Positions 1 to 6,748 of a DNA stretch of 21,716 bases are shown here, in pieces; positions within the stretch are counted from its first letter, which is position 1, and every line of letters begins with the position of its first letter. A program made the position numbers and the translations under genes. The stretch comes from a virus. The stretch is taken from IMG/VR virus record IMGVR_UViG_3300038307_000016, positions 1-21,716 of that record; one strand, given 5' to 3'. The notes under the pieces were generated by a model. That model was not told the DNA's origin and did not search any database. It was given only the letters and a program-made list of their open reading frames with translations.

Positions 1-1
1 C

Positions 2-355
2 GTAGACCCTGAAGAGGAAGTCTACGGCGTGTGGGACCCCAATGATATGACCATCACTCTTAATAGCGACTGTGAACCTGTTCAGGAGAGGGTCACGGTT
101 ATGCACGAGTTAGTCCATGCGGTTGATGACTTCCTGTACCTAGAGATGACGCATCAGGAAGTATATATCCTGAGCCAAGTACTCTATCAGGTCCTCATTG
201 ATAATCCACAGCTTACGGATTACCTTATGTTTGTTCCTACATCTACACCTAAGAAGACTTCTTTCGATTCGTCAGTAGCTTCCGTAAGGCAGACGGATTG
301 GGAAGCAACCAAAGCAAAAGGCAGACCAAAGCCACCGACCAAGCGTTGTCGATAA
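2..355 (+). CDS. HExxH zinc metallopeptidase, ImmA/IrrE-like, 5'-truncated by window edge
   Basis: The frame is open from base 2 (no stop to the left edge), so the real start lies outside the window. A GTG at 29 exists, but the upstream residues (VDPEEEVYG) look like continuous protein and it is probably internal. The key motif is HELVHAVDD; the two histidines and glutamate of HELVH (bases 104-118) are the expected zinc ligands and catalytic acid of a gluzincin-type peptidase. A glutamate in MTHQEVYILS about 14 residues later is a plausible third ligand. The preceding strand (GVWDPNDMTITLN) and following helix resemble the small phage peptidases related to ImmA/IrrE, some of which cleave repressors. 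The substrate here is unknown. This is the only gene read rightward; its last 107 bases lie antisense to the end of the 249-563 gene. Beyond about base 240 the residues are low in recognisable conservation. Confidence 0.72.
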   Translation, partial: VDPEEEVYGVWDPNDMTITLNSDCEPVQERVTVMHELVHAVDDFLYLEMTHQEVYILSQVLYQVLIDNPQLTDYLMFVPTSTPKKTSFDSSVASVRQTDWEATKAKGRPKPPTKRCR

Positions 356-563
356 GCACGGCGAGTAGTCCATAGGCATTATCAACTTGCTCTTGGACTA
401 CAGTTGCCCCATCCCCCACGATAATATCAGGGTCACTATCTAGTAGTAACGTGGTAGTTGTACCTGCGACTACGCCAATAAGTCCTGCTTCTAAAGGAGC
501 AAGCGCACAGGCTATAGGGAACATAAAGAGTAATAGAATATAGAGGCGTAGGTTTTTATACAT
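249..563 (-). CDS. Small protein with two predicted membrane segments, possible lysis protein
   Basis: This is a 104-residue protein of unknown family. A hydrophobic N-terminal stretch (about residues 5-35, with LYILLLFMFPIAC near its start) is followed by an acidic loop (DSDPDIIVGDG), a second hydrophobic helix (about 66-88, SVALVCLLLWLL) and a basic tail ending KLLTNRKKSS. Two membrane segments and a charged tail at the end of a late operon suit a holin or other lysis protein, but no family signature is visible. Cys19 follows PIA, which only loosely resembles a lipoprotein box. Its ATG overlaps the fiber stop codon as TAATG (565-561), so it is probably translated by coupling. It is the last gene of the leftward block, and its 3' end overlaps the opposing peptidase gene. 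Confidence 0.6.
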   Translation of the reverse strand: MYKNLRLYILLLFMFPIACALAPLEAGLIGVVAGTTTTLLLDSDPDIIVGDGATVVQEQVDNAYGLLAVLIDNAWSVALVCLLLWLLPNPSALRKLLTNRKKSS

Positions 564-1222
564 TATGTGTTGTTCTCGAAGACTACGAAGGATACAGACT
601 CAGAAGCGTCTGAGAAGTTGAGCGATGCGTCGCGCAGAGCTACGCCAAATCCTGTTGTAGCTATGTTAGAAGCCATGACTGTTTGTATAGTTGCAGACGA
701 ATCTTCATAGGACAGCATGACTGTGTAATTGGCTGTGGTCATGTCGGTATCAATGACCACCGCGTAGACTCCTGTGCTTGTCTTAGATACGGATGCTACG
801 TTGTAGCTAGTAGCAAGTAACGCAGGGGTGGCTACCGTAGTGAACCTACCAAACGCTTTAGGTTGGGTAGCTTCTAGCGCGGCGATGCGAGCTTCGAAAC
901 CTGATAGACCTGCGGGGAGCGCGGCAACAGCGGCGGCATCAACAGGTGGGTAGGAGTTCTTAGCTGTGTTTAACGCAACAGCATCTGACGCGGCTGTACT
1001 ATAAGATACCTTAGCTGTATTCAAAGCTATAGCAGTTACATTAGTAGCGATGTCAGCGGTGTTAGTCGCAACTTGCGCGGCATCATCATACGTTACCTTA
1101 GCTGTATTCAGAGCAATAGCTGTAGTATGTTCAGCGACTGTTATAGCTGTACCACGCTGTTCAGCATGACTCGCCATAGCCTGACGCTGTAACTTAACTT
1201 CGTTGTGTCTATCGTATGGCAT
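563..1222 (-). CDS. Short tail fiber-like protein with NTAK repeats
   Basis: The protein has 219 residues when started at the ATG at 1222, which overlaps the upstream stop as TAATG. A GTG at 1246 would add 8 residues but lies inside the preceding gene and lacks a better binding site. Residues about 30-91 hold three copies of a repeat, NTAKVTY (39-45), NTAKVSY (68-74) and NTAKNSY (85-91), in a region rich in Ala, Thr and Asn of the sort that forms trimeric fiber shafts. A short helix (FEARIAALEATQPKAF) leads into a beta-rich C-terminal domain (about 125-219) that could be the receptor-facing or trimerising tip. No T7 gp17 N-terminal attachment domain is obvious. The protein is much smaller than T7 gp17 (about 553 residues). 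The role is inferred from repeats and position after the internal virion genes. Confidence 0.65.
   Translation of the reverse strand: MPYDRHNEVKLQRQAMASHAEQRGTAITVAEHTTAIALNTAKVTYDDAAQVATNTADIATNVTAIALNTAKVSYSTAASDAVALNTAKNSYPPVDAAAVAALPAGLSGFEARIAALEATQPKAFGRFTTVATPALLATSYNVASVSKTSTGVYAVVIDTDMTTANYTVMLSYEDSSATIQTVMASNIATTGFGVALRDASLNFSDASESVSFVVFENNT
957..1120 (-). repeat. DNA repeats encoding the NTAK fiber-shaft motif
   Basis: Two 26-base copies at 1008-1033 and 1095-1120 differ at only two bases, and a more diverged third copy lies at 957-982. They encode the Ala-Leu-Asn-Thr-Ala-Lys motif of the fiber protein. The spacing (51 and 87 bases, 17 and 29 codons) keeps frame, so recombination between copies would lengthen or shorten the shaft without a frameshift. 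Confidence 0.75.
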
Positions 1223-1443
1223 TACTGTGAGTTTGTTGAGAGCCACGCTACGGCGGCACTGATTGCTGTGGATAGGATAGCTACTGCACCTATCAAGGCA
1301 GAGCGTGAGTTCTCTAGTTCTCGTAGACGTTCATCATGTTTCTGAATTAACTCATTGTGGGCATTGGTGATTGCTATTAAAGCATCCATCTTACCTTCAA
1401 GTCTGCCGATAGCTACAAGTATATCTCTGTCGTTAGTTGTCAT
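1222..1443 (-). CDS. XhlA-like coiled-coil membrane protein, putative holin-associated
   Basis: This is a 73-residue protein with a clear two-part plan. Residues about 8-45 form an amphipathic, charged helix (LEGKMDALIAI, HNELIQKHDERLRELE), followed directly by one hydrophobic segment (about 48-68, ALIGAVAILSTAISAAVAWL) and a short polar end. This matches the layout of the hemolysin XhlA family of small phage membrane proteins, often found in lysis cassettes beside holins. The family assignment rests on layout and the HDERLRELE pattern, not on a search. The start overlaps the end of the gp16-like gene by 11 bases (1433-1443), and the stop forms TAATG with the fiber start. It could instead be a tail-associated membrane peptide. 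Confidence 0.6.
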   Translation of the reverse strand: MTTNDRDILVAIGRLEGKMDALIAITNAHNELIQKHDERLRELENSRSALIGAVAILSTAISAAVAWLSTNSQ

Positions 1444-4400
1444 TATCTCTTGATTCTTCGGGGAAGGCTTCGGCTATTTTGCCGTGTAGGTAACCAAACC
1501 CAATGGCATTTTGATATGGTATAACCTTGCGAGCCTGTCTGTAATCTTTCTGACTGTACTCATAATCATCTCTAAATGCTGAGGATATAATTCCCGAACC
1601 TGTTCCTGTTATGCCACTTACGATGCTACCTACAGGGGTGGAGTCGAAGGAGAGGAAACCCGTAGCAAGTCCTGAAGACCTGCCGTGGCTAAACTGTGGT
1701 TGGAAACCTCCGACTTGGAACAGAGTATCCAAAAGTGCAGGGACGTGAGTAGCATATCCTGAACGGAAGAATGCACCCTTAGCTAATTCAGATGGACTTA
1801 AATACTTATCAAGCATCTCCTGATTACCTGCATACTTAACATTGATGATTGCCATGTAAGAAAGTAGTCCGAAGAATGTGTTAGTAGTTAGGGATGCCAC
1901 AGTTCTAGCATCCGCCGCTTGTAAGTTACTAAGTAGTTGAGTCTCGTAGGAACCAATAGTAAAGTTACGGAACTGCATCAACAGCCTACCTATAGGGTTC
2001 TGCATGATGCGAGGTAGCTGACCCGCGTGGGTTTGGTGGATGGTCTTCTTAGTATGTAGAACGATAGCGTCCTGTAAAGCCGCCGCCGCATCACGTCCTT
2101 CAGCACCCGCCCAATCCTTAAAGTTAAAGCTGTTGAGTTTGTTGTTACCCGTGCCTTCAAACTTAGCGTGTTTCTTAATATGCTTAAAGATAGAAGCATT
2201 CATCTCAGAGGATAAACCTATCTGTGCTAGTCGCGTTGCTGAGTATGAACTCCTTCCTGCCAACGCACCGTTCAACATCTCTTGAGCAAACAACATACCT
2301 GCATACTGACGTTGGATAGCATCAATAGAAGTAAGAAGACCTAACTTGAAGGCTCCATTCTGTAGGTTACCAACGATAGTCTCCATCTTACTCATCTGCT
2401 CGCCCGTACCTAACGGGTGGTGTTCCAACATAGTGGATACTTCTCTAAAGAACCTCCCCTCTGTTCCAACACCTGTAAGCATTGCTAACTCTCTTTGAAG
2501 TTCTCCGCTAATCTTACCTGTCCTGAAGTCATTTATAATTTTAGGAAGCTCACCAATATGAGACATGAATGCCTTGATACTTGTATGAGCCATTGGTTGT
2601 CCTAGCTCTGCAATAGCCGCCATACCGAAGGAGCCACCGTATGTAGCACCTGCAAACTTCTGCATCATACGAGCCATTACACCTAGTTCGGAAACCTTCT
2701 CTGTAGTGTAGCCCCCGACAAGCTCCTGCATACGACGCACTTGGTCTCCCATCTTCTGTATCTCAATCGGTGACCTACCGTCCTTAATAGCTGTCCGATG
2801 GATGAAGTCACCCATCTCTCTCCATGTAGCAGGTCGTGGGTGTTCAGCGTTAGATAAACCTCTAAGCTCATTAAACTTCAATCCAATCTTACGGCTCTGT
2901 ATAGCTCCGTGTACTTGACGGATGTGGGAGTTCATCACTCGCTTGGCGTTGTTATCAAAGAAGTCCGTCATCTTAACAGTAAAGAGCTGACCGTCCTTAC
3001 CTAGTACTTCCCCCATATGTCCTTCATCTAATAGAAGGCGGTGCTTTAGGAATCGTTCATCAACAGCATCCTTGGTTACTTTTGTTTTCTTTAATATCTG
3101 CTTGCGAACTTCAGGCTTTATACCTAGTTTCTCTAAGTATTCTCCAAGTACAAGAGCAGAGTTGTCACCTAAGAAACCGTTGTTGTTGTAATCAACAGCA
3201 AAGTTTCTAGTGTTAATGTTCGTAAGGTAGATGTCAGCAATAACCTGCGCTTCTTCAGGTGTTAGTCTCATAGCCTCTGCCTCCTTAGGGTCTAGCTTGA
3301 GCCTAATTATCTCCTTCTCATACCCTTTCGTTATCGCATCAGCAACGAACTTATCTAAAGCTCCTCTCTCTGCCTTATGTATTAAATTAGATACATGAGA
3401 AGGGAGTATCTTACGGGGGAAGTAGTTAGGGTCATCAAACACTTTCTCTGTTAGACCCTCCTTCACCATGTGTTCATCTAACTCCTTTAGAGTTTTCCTT
3501 ACAGCTTCCGCGGTAGACTTAACGTTAGGGTCTTTACCCTTATAAGTATCACGAACTGCATCTGCAACTAGACTTCCAAAGTCATTCTCAGCAACGCCTG
3601 TAATTCTCTCTGTGCTAGAGACTCCAAGTTCTTGCCTCCACTTCGTATACCCTGATTGATACGCTTCGCCTAGCTCATGGAACATACCGTAAGTCTGCAT
3701 CTCAGCGCGTGTTTGACCTGTCATTGACGTAGGTAAACGCCTTCCTGTGATACCATCTATCTTAGCGATAGAGTCTTGTAGTGACATTTCACCAAGCCAA
3801 CGTACAGGACCGAATGATTTAGAACTTCCTACCTCAGCCGTAAAGCTAGTAAAGAATTTCTTACCAAACCACTCTCGGAACCATGCCATGCCTGTTGTTG
3901 GTGTAGTGTCAAACTTAGACAGAGCTACAGCATCAGACACAGGCTCAGGTTCAGGACCTTTAACCTTCTTAGCTTCAACTTTAGGAGCTTCTGCGCGGGA
4001 GGTTTTAGCCTTATCTCCCAAGTCTTTAGCTATAGCAAGCGCATCATCGTAAGCGTTCTCGCCACCAATACGTTTACCTTTACCTGCAGTATGAGCTACA
4101 TTAGGTTCGTAACTATAGAAAACAACATCAGGCTTACCCCTCAAAACAGAGTCAGGCGCATCCCAACCTTTAGGAGCAAACTTCACATTGAACTTAATGC
4201 GAGATACAGGCTTCCAACCGAGCTTCGCATACAGCGGTTCAAGGTAGGTAGCGTAAGACTCAGCGTGTGTTCCTCCATGCTTTTCTATCTGAGCAACGAA
4301 TGCTTTAGTAGCTCCGCCTCCTGCGTCGGGGTGACTAAATAGCCCTCCCATATAGCCGTCAGCTTTAATGTAACCACCCATCATTCCGTCTTCAGTTATG

Positions 4401-6748
4401 AGAAGAGTGCCTCCTTCATCTACTATCGCTTTTGCCTCCGCTTCTGTGACTGCGGATACTTGAAGGTCTACGTTCTTCCCCTGTGCTTTATATGCTTCAC
4501 GAGTTTTGTCCAACCCTTCTACGAATTTTGCAGGCTCCGTAGCCTTCATCTCAGGAATGACTTTCTCTTTCGGAGGATTCTTCACCTGCTCTCTAAACTC
4601 TTTAAGTTGCTCTACAAGGTCAGCCTTCCCCCTCTTCTTGTTAGTAGGCTCAAACCCCTGCTTCTTTAACTGCTTAACCAACTTCTGCATATCACTAAAA
4701 TTATCATATAAAACAGCTGTATCGTGTGCCTCAAGACGGTCTAACTTCTGTTGCTTGTTCTCCGCCTTACCGTCTACCTTCTTTGACTTAGGTAGACCAC
4801 GCTCTGCTAACGCATCCTCTATGCTTTTAACTGTTTGATTCTCATAGGTAGGACCAACAGCCTTATCTTTCAACGCCTGAATCTCAGGGTCTAACGGAGG
4901 CTCGATAGGTTCTATAGGCTTCAAAGCCTCATCAGGTATTGTCTTATCAATGTCCCGAATAGTCTCTTCAGGTACGGACGCTTCTTCCTTAGCTTCTGCG
5001 GCTTTAGCTTTTCTAGCTTCTGCATAAGTCTTTACCCCTTCCATCTTACGGAGTTCAGGGAAGTGTTCTAATGCTTTCTCAGGAACAGCCCTACCTGCTT
5101 CAATATCCTTTATTAGATTCTCTTTTAGCTTAGCAGTAAACTCTGCGGCAGCCTTAGCAGCAGGTGCATTCACAGCTTCTAAGTGGGATGCTACAGCTTT
5201 CTTTACTTCCTGTTGCGCCGCATCTCGTTTAGTCTTAGCTTCCATCGTCCTACGAGACTGACGCTTACGGGCTACGTCTAAAGCTCTATCAGCCTTCTCT
5301 CCTGTCAGCCTAGCTTCTTTAGTGGCTGTGTTGAGTTCCTTTTCTAAGGAAGTAAGTTTCTTACCTTGTACATCAAGGCGGCGAGCCTCCTTCAGCTTCA
5401 CTTCAGCGGCTCGTTGCCTCTCAAAGAAAGGTTCTACTTTTTCCCATGGCTCTCCTACAGTATCTTCGTATGCTTTCTTAGCCTCTTTAAACTCTACCTC
5501 AGCCTGCTTAGCGCGTCCCCTTGACTTATTAAGTTCAAGTTTTCTACCTATTCTACCCGCTAAGGACAGACCCGTAGGAGCAGAGAATGGGTCCTTTAGG
5601 TCAGCCCAATACTCTACAACGTCTTTAGGTTGTGTGTTCTTAGCCCCTAACTCTATAGCCGCCTTGCGGTGGTTAAGGGCAATAGCTTCAGCCTCTCCCA
5701 CATACCTCTCTACGAGGTGAGGATACTCCATCAAGACATGGTCAGGTATTTTCTTATTACCGTCCTTTAATGCTTGCTCAACAGCCTGCTCATGTGTACC
5801 TTTAAACGTACCCTTCCTTGCTCTTGCCTCGAACTGCGGTTTAGTCATTGCGTGAGGTTCCGATGCAACTCTATAACGTCTTACTAGAGGAGAAAAGGCT
5901 CTACCTGCTACGCCTATCAAACCTCCAAACGCCGCACCATATAACATTGCTGTCGGTACGTCATCTAAATCTATCATAGGGGAAAGACCTGCGTGTACAG
6001 CAGTAGCTCCTCCCATACCTACGCCTACCCGCGCACCTGTCTTAGCTATCTGAGCTGATGTTTTATATACAGCCCTTGAACCTAGTGATAACTTTGAAGC
6101 TCTAGCAACTACTGACCTAGCTGTATTTGAGCGTAAGATAGCAGAGCCTAACGTAGCCCCCACCGCTCCTTCTGTACCCACCATAGCTAAGAGGAATATA
6201 GGGTCTGTCATTGCAATACCCATGCGTCCTACCATGCCCCATCCACCGTACTCGGCGAGACCTTCTTCCATCTTTAGTCTCTGCTGAATGTCAGCTTTAA
6301 TCTTTAATGCTTCCTCCCAAGAATCTGCATCTCGTATCTCGTCATGGTAGTCTTCGGGTATTTCTTCAATAGCCTTACCCCATGTTTCACCTGACCACTT
6401 AAAAGATTCATCTCTCTTAGGTGTGGTCTCCATCACTTTTATAGAAAGCTCATGTAACATACTATCAGAAACAATAACACGGTCTATAAAAGAACCTAAG
6501 CCATGTACCTCGTCACTTACGAATGCCTTCCGAGCTTCGTACCGTTGCTCTGCTTCTGTGGTAATACCACGTTGTCCACGTTGTGTTGTAGGGTCTTTGA
6601 ATTTTAATCGTAGCTTTCGACCAAACATATCGGTCCTGTCATAAACCTGTTCAGTATCTTGTACAGGTTCTTGTACAGGCTCTTGTACAGGCTCTTGTGT
6701 AGGAGCTACGTCCTCTACAACATCAGGTGTTATTTCTTCTTCTTCCAT
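1433..6748 (-). CDS. Internal virion protein D (T7 gp16-like), DNA ejection protein
   Basis: This 1771-residue protein is the gp16 homologue by position (last of gp13-14-15-16), size and a C-terminal region of gp16 type (NPIGRLLMQFRNF near 1584, then hydrophobic segments about 1622-1640). Such proteins form the inner core and are ejected to build a channel across the envelope. Visible parts in order: acidic N terminus with EPVQ repeats (19-30); hydrophobic Gly/Ala segments (about 165-285); long Lys/Glu/Ala coiled-coil region (about 405-590); two SAP-like helix pairs (about 638-725); a GNAT-like segment (about 760-885) with FSHPDAGGGATKAF and YLEPLYAKLGWKPVSRI; then the large helical conserved region. 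I cannot find the N-terminal lytic transglycosylase domain of T7 gp16 (1318 residues). The start ATG shares a base with the gp15 stop (TAATG at 6750-6746). Confidence 0.85.
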   Translation of the reverse strand: MEEEEITPDVVEDVAPTQEPVQEPVQEPVQDTEQVYDRTDMFGRKLRLKFKDPTTQRGQRGITTEAEQRYEARKAFVSDEVHGLGSFIDRVIVSDSMLHELSIKVMETTPKRDESFKWSGETWGKAIEEIPEDYHDEIRDADSWEEALKIKADIQQRLKMEEGLAEYGGWGMVGRMGIAMTDPIFLLAMVGTEGAVGATLGSAILRSNTARSVVARASKLSLGSRAVYKTSAQIAKTGARVGVGMGGATAVHAGLSPMIDLDDVPTAMLYGAAFGGLIGVAGRAFSPLVRRYRVASEPHAMTKPQFEARARKGTFKGTHEQAVEQALKDGNKKIPDHVLMEYPHLVERYVGEAEAIALNHRKAAIELGAKNTQPKDVVEYWADLKDPFSAPTGLSLAGRIGRKLELNKSRGRAKQAEVEFKEAKKAYEDTVGEPWEKVEPFFERQRAAEVKLKEARRLDVQGKKLTSLEKELNTATKEARLTGEKADRALDVARKRQSRRTMEAKTKRDAAQQEVKKAVASHLEAVNAPAAKAAAEFTAKLKENLIKDIEAGRAVPEKALEHFPELRKMEGVKTYAEARKAKAAEAKEEASVPEETIRDIDKTIPDEALKPIEPIEPPLDPEIQALKDKAVGPTYENQTVKSIEDALAERGLPKSKKVDGKAENKQQKLDRLEAHDTAVLYDNFSDMQKLVKQLKKQGFEPTNKKRGKADLVEQLKEFREQVKNPPKEKVIPEMKATEPAKFVEGLDKTREAYKAQGKNVDLQVSAVTEAEAKAIVDEGGTLLITEDGMMGGYIKADGYMGGLFSHPDAGGGATKAFVAQIEKHGGTHAESYATYLEPLYAKLGWKPVSRIKFNVKFAPKGWDAPDSVLRGKPDVVFYSYEPNVAHTAGKGKRIGGENAYDDALAIAKDLGDKAKTSRAEAPKVEAKKVKGPEPEPVSDAVALSKFDTTPTTGMAWFREWFGKKFFTSFTAEVGSSKSFGPVRWLGEMSLQDSIAKIDGITGRRLPTSMTGQTRAEMQTYGMFHELGEAYQSGYTKWRQELGVSSTERITGVAENDFGSLVADAVRDTYKGKDPNVKSTAEAVRKTLKELDEHMVKEGLTEKVFDDPNYFPRKILPSHVSNLIHKAERGALDKFVADAITKGYEKEIIRLKLDPKEAEAMRLTPEEAQVIADIYLTNINTRNFAVDYNNNGFLGDNSALVLGEYLEKLGIKPEVRKQILKKTKVTKDAVDERFLKHRLLLDEGHMGEVLGKDGQLFTVKMTDFFDNNAKRVMNSHIRQVHGAIQSRKIGLKFNELRGLSNAEHPRPATWREMGDFIHRTAIKDGRSPIEIQKMGDQVRRMQELVGGYTTEKVSELGVMARMMQKFAGATYGGSFGMAAIAELGQPMAHTSIKAFMSHIGELPKIINDFRTGKISGELQRELAMLTGVGTEGRFFREVSTMLEHHPLGTGEQMSKMETIVGNLQNGAFKLGLLTSIDAIQRQYAGMLFAQEMLNGALAGRSSYSATRLAQIGLSSEMNASIFKHIKKHAKFEGTGNNKLNSFNFKDWAGAEGRDAAAALQDAIVLHTKKTIHQTHAGQLPRIMQNPIGRLLMQFRNFTIGSYETQLLSNLQAADARTVASLTTNTFFGLLSYMAIINVKYAGNQEMLDKYLSPSELAKGAFFRSGYATHVPALLDTLFQVGGFQPQFSHGRSSGLATGFLSFDSTPVGSIVSGITGTGSGIISSAFRDDYEYSQKDYRQARKVIPYQNAIGFGYLHGKIAEAFPEESRDNDN
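6658..6705 (-). repeat. 12-base tandem repeat, four units, encoding EPVQ
   Basis: Three near-identical 12-base units (6658-6669, 6670-6681, 6682-6693) and one decayed unit (6694-6705) lie end to end near the start of the gp16-like gene. They encode Glu-Pro-Val-Gln repeats in its acidic N terminus. The unit is a multiple of three, so copy-number change keeps the frame. Confidence 0.85.

Noticed and set aside
251-263. AAGAAG-A-CTTCTT inverted repeat at the end of the leftward block, considered as a terminator
   Set aside because: The one-base centre cannot form a normal hairpin, it is A-T rich, and it codes on both strands.
507-563. Lipoprotein signal (spanin-type) in the 104-residue protein
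   Set aside because: The residues before Cys19 (PIA) do not fit a good lipobox, and a second membrane span later in the protein does not suit an outer-membrane spanin.
1223-1246. GTG start for the fiber protein
   Set aside because: It lies within the preceding gene without a better binding site; the ATG at 1222 forms the TAATG junction typical of this block.
2040-6644. Several + strand open frames opposite the gp16-like gene
   Set aside because: They are antisense shadows of the long coding frame: low-complexity Ser/Cys/Leu-rich translations with no recognisable domain or binding site.
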